Of a DNA stretch of 64,000 nucleotides, positions 53,959 to 62,889 are shown piece by piece. Positions within the stretch are counted from its first letter, which is position 1. Each line of letters begins with the position of its first letter. This DNA comes from Plasticicumulans lactativorans (lineage in GTDB: Bacteria > Pseudomonadota > Gammaproteobacteria > Competibacterales > Competibacteraceae). The position numbers and the translations under genes were made by a program. Below the pieces are notes generated by a model. It was not told the origin of the DNA. It searched no databases and saw nothing but the letters and a program-made list of their open reading frames with translations. The stretch lies in contig NZ_SLWY01000018.1 in the NCBI RefSeq assembly GCF_004341245.1, positions 21,439 to 85,438 of the forward strand, in the 5' to 3' direction.

Positions 53959-53997
53959 GCCGGGTGCAGGTGCGGCGCAGGCCGCGAGGGCAGGGCG

Positions 53998-55314
53998 ATG
54001 AAGCTGAAACGCATCTTTGCGGCGAACATCCGCGAGGGCATGCGCCGCGTGCGCGAGGAACTGGGGCCCGACGCGGTGATCCTGTCCAACCGGCGGCTCG
54101 AGGACGGCATCGAGATCGTCGCCGCCACCGATTACGACGAACGCGCCTACGCTGGCATGGCCCGCGCGGCCGCCGCGGCCGAGGCCGCGCCGCCGGCCCC
54201 GTCCACGCCGTCGCCGCCGGTGGCGGCGAAGGCGCCCGCCGCCGCACGCAGCGAGCCCGTGCCGCCGCCGGCGGAGGTTCAAGCAGCACTGCCGCCGGCG
54301 CCGCCGGTGCCCCCCCCGGCGGCGCCGGCCGGCGGGCGGGCGAACGGCGCCGCGGGGCGGGTGTCGTGGCCGCAGGACCCGATGCTCGTGCGCATGCAGC
54401 AGGAGATCAGCGCGCTGCGCGAGCTGCTCGAACAGCAGATGGCGAGCATCGCCTGGGGGCAGGGCGCGCGGCGCCAGCCGGTGCGCATGAAGCTCCTCGA
54501 ACGCCTGCTGCACCTCGGCCTCGACGCCGAGCTGTGCTTCGCGCTGACCGAGGCCGCCGCCGCCGAGACCGAGCCCGAACGCGCTTGGCGCGCGGCGCTG
54601 GCGCGCCTCGCCGCCGGGCTCGCCAGCACCGGCGACGACATCCTCGGTGGCGGCGGCGTCGTGGCCCTGGTCGGCCCGACCGGCGTCGGCAAGACCACCA
54701 CGGTGGCCAAGCTGGCGGCGCGCTACACGCTGCGCCACGGGCCGCGGCGCGTGGCGATGATCACCACCGACAGCTACCGCATCGGCGCCTACGACCAGTT
54801 GCGCACCTTCGGCATGATCCTCGACGTGCCGGTGCGCGTGGTGGCCGACGCCGTGGAACTGCGCGGCGCGCTCGCCGATTTCGCCGATCGCGCGCTGGTG
54901 CTGATCGACACCGCCGGCATGAGCCAGCGCGACCTGCGCCTGTCGCAGCAGCTCGCGGTGCTGCAGACGGTGCCGGCGGTGCGCAGCTACCTGGTGACCG
55001 CCGCCAACGCCCAGGCCGGCGCGATCGACGAGGCGGTGGCGGCGTTCGCGCCGGCCGCGCTCGCCGGCGCCATTCTCACCAAGGTCGACGAAACCGGGCG
55101 GCTTGGCGGGGTGCTGTCGGTGTTGTACAACCGCCGTCTGCCACTCGCCTACGTCGCCGATGGCCAGCGCGTGCCCGAGGACCTGCAGCCCGCGAGCGTC
55201 GAGGGGCTGCTGCGGCGTGCCGAGGAACTCGCCGCCGCGGACGGCGGCGGCGCGGTGAGCGAGGAAGCGCTGATGCTGACCTTTGGAAGGAGGGTGGCCC
55301 ATGCCTGTGTCTGA
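53998..55314 (+). CDS. flhF: SRP-like GTPase FlhF
   Basis: A 438-residue protein: N-terminal KLKRIFAANIREGMRRVREELGPDAVILSNR (B-domain start), Pro/Ala-rich linker (about 60-120), then N and G domains. G1 GPTGVGKTTTVAKLAARY starts at residue 226, followed by MITTDSYRIGAYDQLRTFG, LIDTAGMSQRDL and TKVDETGRLGG. It sets flagellar position and number, usually polar placement together with FlhG. It overlaps flhG by 14 bases and follows flhA by 39 bases. Confidence 0.94.
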   Translation: MKLKRIFAANIREGMRRVREELGPDAVILSNRRLEDGIEIVAATDYDERAYAGMARAAAAAEAAPPAPSTPSPPVAAKAPAAARSEPVPPPAEVQAALPPAPPVPPPAAPAGGRANGAAGRVSWPQDPMLVRMQQEISALRELLEQQMASIAWGQGARRQPVRMKLLERLLHLGLDAELCFALTEAAAAETEPERAWRAALARLAAGLASTGDDILGGGGVVALVGPTGVGKTTTVAKLAARYTLRHGPRRVAMITTDSYRIGAYDQLRTFGMILDVPVRVVADAVELRGALADFADRALVLIDTAGMSQRDLRLSQQLAVLQTVPAVRSYLVTAANAQAGAIDEAVAAFAPAALAGAILTKVDETGRLGGVLSVLYNRRLPLAYVADGQRVPEDLQPASVEGLLRRAEELAAADGGGAVSEEALMLTFGRRVAHACV

Positions 55315-56185
55315 TGCGACGGCCTTGCGCGCCGGGGAACAGGCCGCCGGGCTGCGCCGGCCGGCGACGGGGCCGCGGCCGGTGCGCGTGGTCTGCGTGG
55401 CGAGCGGCAAGGGCGGCGTCGGCAAGACCAGCGTCACCGTCAACCTGGCGCTCGCGCTCGCGCACCTGGGCCGCCGCGTGCTGGTGCTCGACGCCGACCT
55501 CGGGCTCGCCAACGTCGACGTGCTGCTCGGCCTGCACCCGGTGTACACGCTCGCCGACGTGCTCGACGGCGTCCGCACCCTGACCGAGGTGATGCTCGAC
55601 GCGCCGCTCGGCGTCAAGATCATCCCCGCCAGCTCGGGCATCAAGCGCATGGCGGAGCTGTCGCCCGCCGAGCATGCCGGGGTGATCGGTGCCTTCAGCG
55701 AGCTCGATGACCACTACGACGTGCTGCTGGTGGATTCCGCCGCCGGCATCTCCGACAGCGTCATCACCTTCGCGCGCGCCTCGCAGGAGGTGGTGGTGGT
55801 GGTGTGCAACGAGCCGGCCTCGCTCACCGACGCCTACGCGCTGATCAAGCTCTTGTCGCGCGACTACGGCGTGCAGCGCTTCCACGTGCTCGCCAACCGC
55901 GTCGGCGGCCCGCGCGAGGGCCGCGAGCTGTTCGACAAGCTGGTCAAGGTCAGCGACCGCTTCCTCGACGTCACCCTCGACTACATGGGCGCGGTCCCCG
56001 AGGACCCGCAACTGCGCAAGGCGGTGCAGATGCAGCAGGCGGTGTTCGAGGCCTTTCCCGGCGCGCGCTCGGCGCTGGCCTTCGCACGCCTCGCCGAGGG
56101 GCTGGACCGCTGGCCGCTGCCGGCGGCGCCGAGCGGCCATCTGCAGTTCTTCCTCGAACGCCTGGTGGCGGCCGAAGCACGGTGA
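55301..56185 (+). CDS. flhG: Flagellar number regulator FlhG (MinD/ParA-like)
   Basis: A 294-residue MinD-type ATPase with the deviant Walker A VASGKGGVGKTSVTVNLAL (about residue 30), LVLDADLGLANVDVLLGL and VLLVDSAAGISDSV. It antagonises FlhF and limits flagellar number. The ATG at 55301 follows GGAAGGAGGG, inside the flhF end; an upstream TTG at 55283 is less likely. fliA follows after 4 bases. Confidence 0.93.
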   Translation: MPVSDATALRAGEQAAGLRRPATGPRPVRVVCVASGKGGVGKTSVTVNLALALAHLGRRVLVLDADLGLANVDVLLGLHPVYTLADVLDGVRTLTEVMLDAPLGVKIIPASSGIKRMAELSPAEHAGVIGAFSELDDHYDVLLVDSAAGISDSVITFARASQEVVVVVCNEPASLTDAYALIKLLSRDYGVQRFHVLANRVGGPREGRELFDKLVKVSDRFLDVTLDYMGAVPEDPQLRKAVQMQQAVFEAFPGARSALAFARLAEGLDRWPLPAAPSGHLQFFLERLVAAEAR

Positions 56186-56189
56186 CGGC

Positions 56190-56915
56190 ATGAGCGCGAT
56201 GCGCGACCTCGCCCTGTACAGCCGCAGCGCCGAGGAGCCGGTCGAGGCGCGGGTGCTGCGCCACGCCGCGCAGGTGCGGCGCATCGCCTATCACCTGCTG
56301 GCACGGCTGCCGGCGAGCGTGCAGGTCGACGACCTGATCCAGGCCGGCATGGTCGGCCTGCTCGAGGCCGCGCGCCGCTACGACGCCGCCCAGGGCGCGA
56401 GCTTCGCCACCTTCGCCGAGGCGCGCATCCGCGGCGCGATGCTCGACGAGATCCGCCGCGGCGACTGGGTGCCGCGCTCGGTGCACCGGCAGGCGCGCGC
56501 GATCGGCGCGGCGATCCGCGCGATCGAGCGCGACACCGGCCACGAGGCGCAGGATGCCGACATCGCCCGCGCGCTCGGTATGACGCTCGCCGAATACTTC
56601 GATGCGCTGGCCGACACCCGCGGCCAGCAACTGCTGTCGCTCGAGGCCGACGACGGCGACGGCGCCGACGCGTTCGCGACGCTGGCGTCGCCCGCCGCCG
56701 GGCCCGAGGAGCGCGTGACCCGCGAGGATCTGCTCACCCGCGTCGCCGCCTCGATCGACGCGCTGCCCGAGCGCGAGCGCCTGGTGCTCGCGCTCTACTA
56801 CGACGAGGGGCTGAACCTGAAGGAGATCGGCGCGGTGCTCGGCGTCAGCGAGTCGCGCGCGTGCCAGCTGCACGCGCAGGCGATCACCCGGCTGCGCGCG
56901 CGGGTCGGGGGTTGA
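56190..56915 (+). CDS. fliA: Flagellar sigma factor FliA (sigma28)
   Basis: A 241-residue sigma70-family factor. Region 2 carries VDDLIQAGMVGLLEAARRYD and FATFAEARIRGAMLDEIRRGDW. Region 3 has PRSVHRQARAIGAAIRAIE, and region 4 ends LNLKEIGAVLGVSESRACQLHAQAI. It directs late genes such as flagellin, stators and chemotaxis. There is a 4-base gap from flhG. Confidence 0.95.
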   Translation: MSAMRDLALYSRSAEEPVEARVLRHAAQVRRIAYHLLARLPASVQVDDLIQAGMVGLLEAARRYDAAQGASFATFAEARIRGAMLDEIRRGDWVPRSVHRQARAIGAAIRAIERDTGHEAQDADIARALGMTLAEYFDALADTRGQQLLSLEADDGDGADAFATLASPAAGPEERVTREDLLTRVAASIDALPERERLVLALYYDEGLNLKEIGAVLGVSESRACQLHAQAITRLRARVGG

Positions 56916-56945
56916 GGTGGCGGGCGCGCCGGCCGGGGAGCGGCG

Positions 56946-57689
56946 ATGGACGTGCTGAGCCTCGTCGGCTTCGCGCTGGCGCTGATCGCGGTGGTCGGTG
57001 GGCATCTGCTCGAAGGCGGCCACCTCAGCTCGCTGTTCAACCCCTCGGCCTTCACCATCGTCATCGGCGGCACGCTGGCGGCGAGCCTGGTGCAGTCGCC
57101 GCTGCCGGAGTTCCGCGCCGCGATGCAGCGGCTGCGCTGGGTGGTGCGCCCACCGTGGGTGCCGCTCGACGCGCTGATCGCCAAGATCGTGCACTGGAGC
57201 GTGACGGCACGCCGCGAGGGGCTGCTCGGGCTCGAAGGGCTGATCGAGCACGAGCGCGACCCCTTCGCCGCCAAGGCGCTGCAGATGCTGGTCGACGGCG
57301 CTGAGCCCGAGGACATCCGCCACGCGATGGAGATCGAGCTCGGCGCGCGCGAGGACTTCGAGCTGCGCACGGCGCGGCTGTTCGAGAGCATGGGCGGCTA
57401 CGCGCCGACCATCGGCATCCTCGGGGCCGTACTCGGGCTGATCCAGGTGATGGAGAACCTCGCCGACCCGACCCGCCTCGGCAGCGGCATCGCCGCGGCC
57501 TTCGTCGCCACCGTGTACGGCGTCGGGCTCGCCAACCTGGTGCTGATCCCGGTGGCCAACAAGCTCAAGGCGGTGATCCGCCACCAGTCGCAGGCGAGCG
57601 AGCTGCTGCTGGAGGGCGTGGTGGCGATCGCCCGCGGCGAGAACCCGCGCAACATCGAGCTGCGCCTGCGCGGCTACCTGCAATCGTGA
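56946..57689 (+). CDS. motC: Flagellar stator protein MotC (MotA-type)
   Basis: A 247-residue MotA/TolQ-family protein with four TM helices: AFTIVIGGTLAASLV in the second and APTIGILGAVLGLIQVM plus GSGIAAAFVATVYGVGLANLVLIP in the third and fourth. Cytosolic segments with ARREGLLGLEG and FELRTARLFESMGGY contact FliG. Location after fliA and the partner gene motD identify it as the MotC type. GTG/ATG overlap with motD. Confidence 0.92.
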   Translation: MDVLSLVGFALALIAVVGGHLLEGGHLSSLFNPSAFTIVIGGTLAASLVQSPLPEFRAAMQRLRWVVRPPWVPLDALIAKIVHWSVTARREGLLGLEGLIEHERDPFAAKALQMLVDGAEPEDIRHAMEIELGAREDFELRTARLFESMGGYAPTIGILGAVLGLIQVMENLADPTRLGSGIAAAFVATVYGVGLANLVLIPVANKLKAVIRHQSQASELLLEGVVAIARGENPRNIELRLRGYLQS

Positions 57690-58633
57690 GCCCCGCCATG
57701 CGTCCGCGCCGCCGCCAGTCGCCCGAGCTGTCTCCCCACGAACGCTGGCTGGTGTCGTACGCCGATTTCATCACCCTGCTGTTCGCCTTCTTCGTCGTGA
57801 TGTACGCGATCTCGTCGGTCAACGCCGGCAAGTACCGCGTGCTGTCGGAAAACCTCACCGCCGCCTTCCGCACCCCCGGGCACAGCGGCGGCAGCTCGCT
57901 GCTCGGCGACGGCGGACGCGCGACGCACCTCGATCCGGGGGGGCGCGTCAACCTGATCGCCCCCGAACTGCGCCCGCTGCCGGTGCCGCCGATCAACCCC
58001 GAGGTGCGCCCGGTGATCGACCGCCAGTTCGCCCCCGATGCCGAGCGGGTGCCGTCGCAGCTGCCGCCGGCGCAGGCCGTCACCGTGGCGCCACCGCCAC
58101 CGCCGACCGCGCCGGCGGATCCGCTCGCCCGGGTGGAGCGCGCGCTGCGCGAATCGATGGCCGACCTGATCCACTTCGACCAGGTCAGCGTGCACCGCGA
58201 GAAGAACTGGGTGGAGCTCGAGATCAAGGACAACCTGCTGTTCCCGAGCGGCAGCGCCGTGCTCAACCCGCAGGCCACCGAGCCGCTGCGGCGCATCGCC
58301 GACGTGGTCCGCGACATTCCCAACCGCGTGCAGGTCGAAGGCTTCACCGACAACCTGCCGATCAGCAACACCGTGTTCCGCTCGAACTGGGAGCTGTCGG
58401 CGGGGCGCGCGGCGAGCGTGGTGCGGGTGCTGGCCGACGCCGGCGTGGCACCGCAGCGGCTGGCCGCGATCGGCTACGGCGAGTTCCGCCCGGTCGCCGA
58501 CAACGCCACCGCCGAGGGGCGCACGCGCAACCGCCGCGTGGTGCTGGTGGTCGTCGCCGAGCCCGATCCGCGCATGGGCGTGCAGGTGGCGCCGCAGACG
58601 CAGACCGCCACGCCGGCGGCACCGGCCGGCTGA
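57686..58633 (+). CDS. motD: Flagellar stator protein MotD (MotB-type)
   Basis: A 315-residue protein with an N-terminal TM holding the proton-carrying Asp in YADFITLLFAFFVVMYA, a Pro-rich linker (about 120-150) and a C-terminal OmpA-like peptidoglycan-binding domain (LLFPSGSAVLNPQA, VEGFTDNLPI, NWELSAGRAASVV). The GTG at 57686 overlaps the motC stop; ATG at 57698 (MRPRRRQ) is a real alternative, since neither has a strong ribosome-binding site. Confidence 0.9.
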   Translation: MSPAMRPRRRQSPELSPHERWLVSYADFITLLFAFFVVMYAISSVNAGKYRVLSENLTAAFRTPGHSGGSSLLGDGGRATHLDPGGRVNLIAPELRPLPVPPINPEVRPVIDRQFAPDAERVPSQLPPAQAVTVAPPPPPTAPADPLARVERALRESMADLIHFDQVSVHREKNWVELEIKDNLLFPSGSAVLNPQATEPLRRIADVVRDIPNRVQVEGFTDNLPISNTVFRSNWELSAGRAASVVRVLADAGVAPQRLAAIGYGEFRPVADNATAEGRTRNRRVVLVVVAEPDPRMGVQVAPQTQTATPAAPAG

Positions 58634-58641
58634 GCGAACCC

Positions 58642-59070
58642 GTGGACGCCCTGCCGCTATTTCCGCTCGTGCTCGTCGTGCTGCTCGTCAGCGACGGGCT
58701 GCTGGTGCTGCTCGCGCTCTACGTATATCGGCGCCTGCGTGCCGTGCCGCCTCCCGCGGCGCCCGACCCGGCGCCGCAGATCGAGGCTCTGCGCCAGGAC
58801 ATGCGCGGCCTCGCCGCGGCCCTCGGCGTGCTCGGGCAGCGCCTGGCACGGGTCGAGGAACTGCTCGAACGCCAGCAGGAGCGCGGGGCGCAGGCGAGCG
58901 GCGGGCGCGGCGACAGCGAGCGGCGCGGCTACGAGATCGCCACGCGCCTCGCCGCGCGCGGCTGCAGCGCGGACGAACTGGTGGAGCTGTGCGGCCTCGG
59001 GCGCGGCGAGGCGGAACTGGTGCTGCGGCTGCACGGTCCGCGTGACGAGCGGCAGCATGCCGGGAGCTGA
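58642..59070 (+). CDS. DUF2802 protein of the motor operon
   Basis: A 142-residue protein: an N-terminal TM (LFPLVLVVLLVSDGLLVLLALYVY), a coiled-coil-prone middle (about 45-85) and a short C-terminal helical domain (RRGYEIATRLAARGCSADELVELCGLGRGEAELVLRLH) of the DUF2802 type. Such genes often follow motD in this kind of operon; the function is unknown. It starts with GTG 8 bases after motD. Confidence 0.75.
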   Translation: MDALPLFPLVLVVLLVSDGLLVLLALYVYRRLRAVPPPAAPDPAPQIEALRQDMRGLAAALGVLGQRLARVEELLERQQERGAQASGGRGDSERRGYEIATRLAARGCSADELVELCGLGRGEAELVLRLHGPRDERQHAGS

Positions 59071-59163
59071 GCCGGCCGCGGCGCTGCCGCGCGGCTGTGG
59101 CAGCCTGTTACGCCGGTGGAGCGCTGCGCGCACGCGCGGGTACCATCGCGGCTCCCCCTGCGC

Positions 59164-60084
59164 ATGAGCTCCATGATGTCGATGCTCCGATCCCGTCTGC
59201 TGTTCATCGCGACGCTGGCCGCCGCCGCCGCTGCCCAGGCGGAGCCCGCCGCGCCGAGCTGGAAGCAGCTCACGGCCGCCGCGCCGGCACGACAGCTGGA
59301 GTGGGCGGCGCGCTATGAACACGGCGAGGGGGTCAAGCGCGACTTCGACCGGGCCATCGAGCTTTACTGCGCGGCGGCGCGGCGCGGCGCGGTGGAAGCG
59401 CAGTACCAGCTCGGCTGGCTCTATGCCAACGGCCGCGGCGTCGCCCGCGACGACGCCCTCGCCGCGGCCTGGTTCCGGCTCGCCGCGCAGCAGGGCGACG
59501 CGCCGTCGCGGCGCATGCTCGAGCTGCTGCGCGGCGTGCGGGCTCGGCCGGCCGCGTGCGTGGGGCAGGCCGGGGCGACGGCGCTGGTGGCGCGGGCGCT
59601 GCCCCGCCTCGACCCCGGCACCAGCCCGGAGCGGCGCCAGGTGGTGGAGTGGGTGTATGCGCTGGCGCCGCAGTACCAGCTCGACCCGGAGCTCGTGCTC
59701 GCGGTGATCGCCGCCGAGTCGAACTTCCAGACCCAGGCGAACTCGCCGAAGAACGCGATGGGCCTGATGCAGCTCATCCCCGAGACCGCCGAGCGCTTCG
59801 GCGTCGAGGATGCCTTCGATCCGCAGCAGAACCTGCGCGGCGGCATGGCCTACCTGCGCTGGCTGCTCGCGTTCTTCCAGGGCGACGTGCAGCTCGCGCT
59901 CGCCGGCTACAACGCCGGCGAGAACGCCGTCGAGCGCTACCGCGGCATCCCGCCCTACCCGGAGACCCAGGCCTACGTCGCCCGCATCACCCAGGCCTAC
60001 GGCAAGACCACGCATCCGCCGGTGGCGGCCGTCGTCGCGCCGTCCCCGCTGGTCGCCCTCGTCGCCAATCCGGCGCCGCGCTGA
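59164..60084 (+). CDS. Lytic transglycosylase with Sel1-like repeats
   Basis: A 306-residue secreted protein: a signal peptide ending near AAAAAQA, then Sel1-type repeats (WAARYEHGEGVKRDFDRAIEL; YQLGWLYANGRGVARDD) at about 40-110, then an SLT domain. The SLT has the catalytic Glu in VIAAESNF, NAMGLMQLIPETAERFGV and ALAGYNAGENAVERY. It cleaves peptidoglycan, perhaps for flagellar passage, but is just as likely general. Several ATGs are clustered; 59164 gives the best signal peptide. Confidence 0.85.
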   Translation: MSSMMSMLRSRLLFIATLAAAAAAQAEPAAPSWKQLTAAAPARQLEWAARYEHGEGVKRDFDRAIELYCAAARRGAVEAQYQLGWLYANGRGVARDDALAAAWFRLAAQQGDAPSRRMLELLRGVRARPAACVGQAGATALVARALPRLDPGTSPERRQVVEWVYALAPQYQLDPELVLAVIAAESNFQTQANSPKNAMGLMQLIPETAERFGVEDAFDPQQNLRGGMAYLRWLLAFFQGDVQLALAGYNAGENAVERYRGIPPYPETQAYVARITQAYGKTTHPPVAAVVAPSPLVALVANPAPR

Positions 60085-60195
60085 TTCCCCGTCCGCCCCG
60101 GCGGTGTCCGGGGGCCGTGCCTGTCGCCGGCGCGGGCGAGTGACTACACTCTGCCGCCGCCCGCACTCACGCGCCTTCGCGCCAGGTATCGGATC

Positions 60196-61278
60196 ATGTC
60201 GCCTCGCCCCGCCGTTTCCGCACCCAGGGCCCAGCCACGCCTGCTGACGTGGCGTCGGCTGGTCGGGGTGTCGCTGGTCCTGGTGGCTGCGTTCTACCTT
60301 GCCGACGAAGGGCGCCGGCACCGGCTGCGGATGGCGCTCGAGGACTGGGTCGCCGACCTCCAGGTGCGCTTCGGCATCGGCACCCGCCGCTATCCCGGCG
60401 CCGCCGACGTCGAGGTGCTGAAGCCGCCGATGGCCCTGCGCAACGCCGCGCCCGAGGCGCCCGCCCCGACTGCCGCACCGGCGCCGGCCGCAGCCGGGGC
60501 GACCCCGGCGGCCGCGCCCGCCAGCGTCACCGTGCTGACGTCACCCGCGCGGGGCCAGCAGGGCAGCGACATCCCGCTGCAGATCGCGTTGCGGGATGCC
60601 GCCCGCCCGGAGGCCCTGCTGCTGGTCATCGGCGGCCTGCCGATGGACGCGAGCCTGTCCGCCGGGGAGCGCGACGACAAGGGGCGCTGGCTGCTGCCGG
60701 CCGACCGGCTGGAGGGGCTGACCCTGCGCGCGGCGACCAGCGGCTCGATGACCCTGCTGATCCGCACCCGCCCGCGTGGCCCCGGCGCCGATCCGGGCGG
60801 CCCCGATGCTGCGCTCGAGGTCGCCGTGCTGCCGCCGCCCCCGCCACCTGCCGCCGCGCCGACAGCCGACCTGGTCGGGGCGCCGCCGGCACCGCCACCA
60901 CCGCCGCCCGCGCCGGCGGCCGAGACTCGGCCGGCGCCCACCGACCTGCTCGACAACGCCCGCCGCGCCTTCGGGCTCGGCGATGTCGCCGCGGCGCGCT
61001 TGTACCTGGAAGCGGCGGCGGCGCAGGGGGATGGCGCCGCGATGCTGGAGCTCGCAGCGAGCTACGACCCGGTGCGCTTGGGCGAGCGCGGCCCCGGCGG
61101 GATCGAGCCCGAACCGCTGCGTGCCGCCGAGTGGTATCTGAAGGCGCGCCAGGCCGGGCTCGCCGACGCCGACGCGGGTCTGGCGGCGCTGCGCGACTGG
61201 CTGGCACGCCACCCCGACTTCGACACGACGCAGCGCGCGCAGCTCGAAAACCTGCTGAACCGGCCGCGCGAGCACTGA
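60196..61278 (+). CDS. Unknown single-TM protein with proline-rich linkers
   Basis: A 360-residue protein of unknown function. The N-terminus has one TM (LVGVSLVLVAAFYLAD, about 22-38). Two Ala/Pro-rich linkers (about 78-110 and 210-245) bracket a beta-rich domain (VTVLTSPARGQQGSDIPLQIALRDAARPEALLLVIGGLP). The C-terminus is helical and Sel1/TPR-like (DNARRAFGLGDVAAARLYLEA; AAEWYLKARQAGLADADAG). The layout suggests a periplasmic scaffold, tethered in the inner membrane. It lies 112 bases after the transglycosylase. Confidence 0.6.
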   Translation: MSPRPAVSAPRAQPRLLTWRRLVGVSLVLVAAFYLADEGRRHRLRMALEDWVADLQVRFGIGTRRYPGAADVEVLKPPMALRNAAPEAPAPTAAPAPAAAGATPAAAPASVTVLTSPARGQQGSDIPLQIALRDAARPEALLLVIGGLPMDASLSAGERDDKGRWLLPADRLEGLTLRAATSGSMTLLIRTRPRGPGADPGGPDAALEVAVLPPPPPPAAAPTADLVGAPPAPPPPPPAPAAETRPAPTDLLDNARRAFGLGDVAAARLYLEAAAAQGDGAAMLELAASYDPVRLGERGPGGIEPEPLRAAEWYLKARQAGLADADAGLAALRDWLARHPDFDTTQRAQLENLLNRPREH

Positions 61279-61292
61279 CGCGCGGCTGCCGC

Positions 61293-62825
61293 TTACGGGG
61301 GCGTGGTCGCCGGGCGCGGCGCCTCGCCGGCCGGCGCAGCCGGTGCAGCGGGCGGGGTGTCGGGGCGGGGCTCGGTAGCGCCCGGTGCGGCCGCCGGCGC
61401 CGCCGTACCGGCGTCGGGCCTGGCTGCGTCGGGCTTGCTCTCGGCCTTGTCGGCCGGCTTCGGCTCCGGCCGCGGCGCCTCGGTGGCAGGTTTCGCCTCC
61501 GGCCGGGCGGCTTCGGGGCGTGTTTCCGGTTTTCCTTCCGGCTTGGCGCTCTCGGGGCGCGGCTCCGGCCTGGCTTCGGGTTTCGCCGTTTCCGGCGCGG
61601 GTTCGGGCCGCGCTTCGGGCTTGGGCGGTTCCGGGCGCGGTTCCGGCGGCCGGGCCTCGGGCTTGGCGCCCGGGCGCTCGCCGTTCGTCGCCTCGGGTTT
61701 GCCCTCGGTCTTGCCCGCTTCCGGGCGCGCTTCGGGCTTCGGTGCCGGGGCTTCGGGCTTCGCCGGTGGCTGCGGCGTGGTGGCTTCGGGGCGCGCCTCG
61801 GGCTTGGCGGGCTCGGGTTTCGGCGCCGCCGGCCGCGGCTCGACGTAGGCCTTGACCTTGTCCGGGTTGGCCTTCAGCCAGTTTTCCGCGGCGGCGAGGC
61901 GGGTCCAGCCGGGGGCCTGGGCGAGCAGGCTGACCTCGCGCCACTTCGGGTGGCGGCCGGGCTGGCGCAGGGCGTCGAAGCGCTCGAACAGGTGCTCGAC
62001 GAAGCGCGTCACCCGCTGCGGCGTCGGCGACTTGCGCGTCGGCGCCTGGGTCACCAGCGCCGCGCCCACGGCGAGGGTGGCGATTTCCTCGCCGCTGGCG
62101 ATCAGGTTGGGGTAGTCGGCCTTGGTGAGCTTGGCGGGCAGGTAGCTCGGCTGCAGCTCGGGCGTGTAGGCCAGCGGCAGGAAGTGCAGGTCGTCCTCGG
62201 GGCGCACGCGCTGGAACAGCGCGACGGGCTTGCCGGCGACGTAGGCGAGCCCGCTGATCTCGCCGCTCTTGAGCTTGTCGAGCGCGCTGACCTGGTCGTA
62301 GTAGGTGGCTTCCACGCGCAGGCCGAGGCGCTCGAACACGCGCCGGGCGGTCAGCGCGGTGCCGCTGTCGGCGAGGTCGAAGTTCACCTTGAGCCCGGTG
62401 AGGTCGCTCAGGCGGTTGACGTGGCCGCGCACGAGCAGGTGGAACTCCTCGTTGTGCAGCTTGGCGATGTACTGGATGCGGCGGTCGAGGTCGGTGAACC
62501 CCGGCTCGCCCTTCAGCGCGTCGAGCACGTCGAGCTGCACGAAGGCCACGTCGATGCCGCGCACCGCGGCGAGGTCGCGCAGGTTCTGCACCGAGCCGCG
62601 CCCGAGCACCGGCAGCACGCGCACGCTGTCGTCGTCGAGCACCACGGCGAGGTCGGCGGCGAGCCGGGCATAGGTGCCGGCGATGCCGCCGCCGATCACC
62701 CCCACCAGCTCGGGCCCGCTGGGCGCGGGCTCGGCGCGGCGTGCGGATTTCGTCGCGGCGAAGCCGGGGTCCCACGCGAGCAGCAGCAGCAGGCTCAGCA
62801 GGAGGCTTCGCAGCGGGCGCGACAT
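61293..62825 (-). CDS. TAXI-family binding protein with Lys/Pro/Glu-rich tail
   Basis: A 510-residue protein: signal peptide (MSRPLRSLLLSLLLLLAWDPGFA), then a TAXI-type (TRAP-transporter-associated) solute-binding domain over about 40-330 (VIGGGIAGTYARLAADLA, GIDVAFVQLDVLDALKG, GLKVNFDLADSGTALTARRVFERLG). After residue 335 a repetitive tail of about 175 residues begins, built on KPEARPEA-like units. TAXI proteins are normally near 320 residues, so the tail is an addition. No TRAP membrane genes are next to it. Convergent with the unknown gene at 60196; ParA-like gene upstream. Confidence 0.75.
   Translation of the reverse strand: MSRPLRSLLLSLLLLLAWDPGFAATKSARRAEPAPSGPELVGVIGGGIAGTYARLAADLAVVLDDDSVRVLPVLGRGSVQNLRDLAAVRGIDVAFVQLDVLDALKGEPGFTDLDRRIQYIAKLHNEEFHLLVRGHVNRLSDLTGLKVNFDLADSGTALTARRVFERLGLRVEATYYDQVSALDKLKSGEISGLAYVAGKPVALFQRVRPEDDLHFLPLAYTPELQPSYLPAKLTKADYPNLIASGEEIATLAVGAALVTQAPTRKSPTPQRVTRFVEHLFERFDALRQPGRHPKWREVSLLAQAPGWTRLAAAENWLKANPDKVKAYVEPRPAAPKPEPAKPEARPEATTPQPPAKPEAPAPKPEARPEAGKTEGKPEATNGERPGAKPEARPPEPRPEPPKPEARPEPAPETAKPEARPEPRPESAKPEGKPETRPEAARPEAKPATEAPRPEPKPADKAESKPDAARPDAGTAAPAAAPGATEPRPDTPPAAPAAPAGEAPRPATTPP
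61296..61823 (-). repeat. Degenerate coding repeat (KPEARPEA-type tail)
   Basis: About 175 codons of the TAXI gene consist of imperfect 8-12 residue units such as KPEARPEA and RPEPRPES. The DNA repeats GGCTTCGGG/GGTTCCGGG-like words on the plus strand. Confidence 0.75.
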
Positions 62826-62889
62826 CAGGGGGATCTCCTCGGGGGCGGTGGGCGCACGGCCGCGGGGTGCGGCGTGTCGCCTGTCGTTG

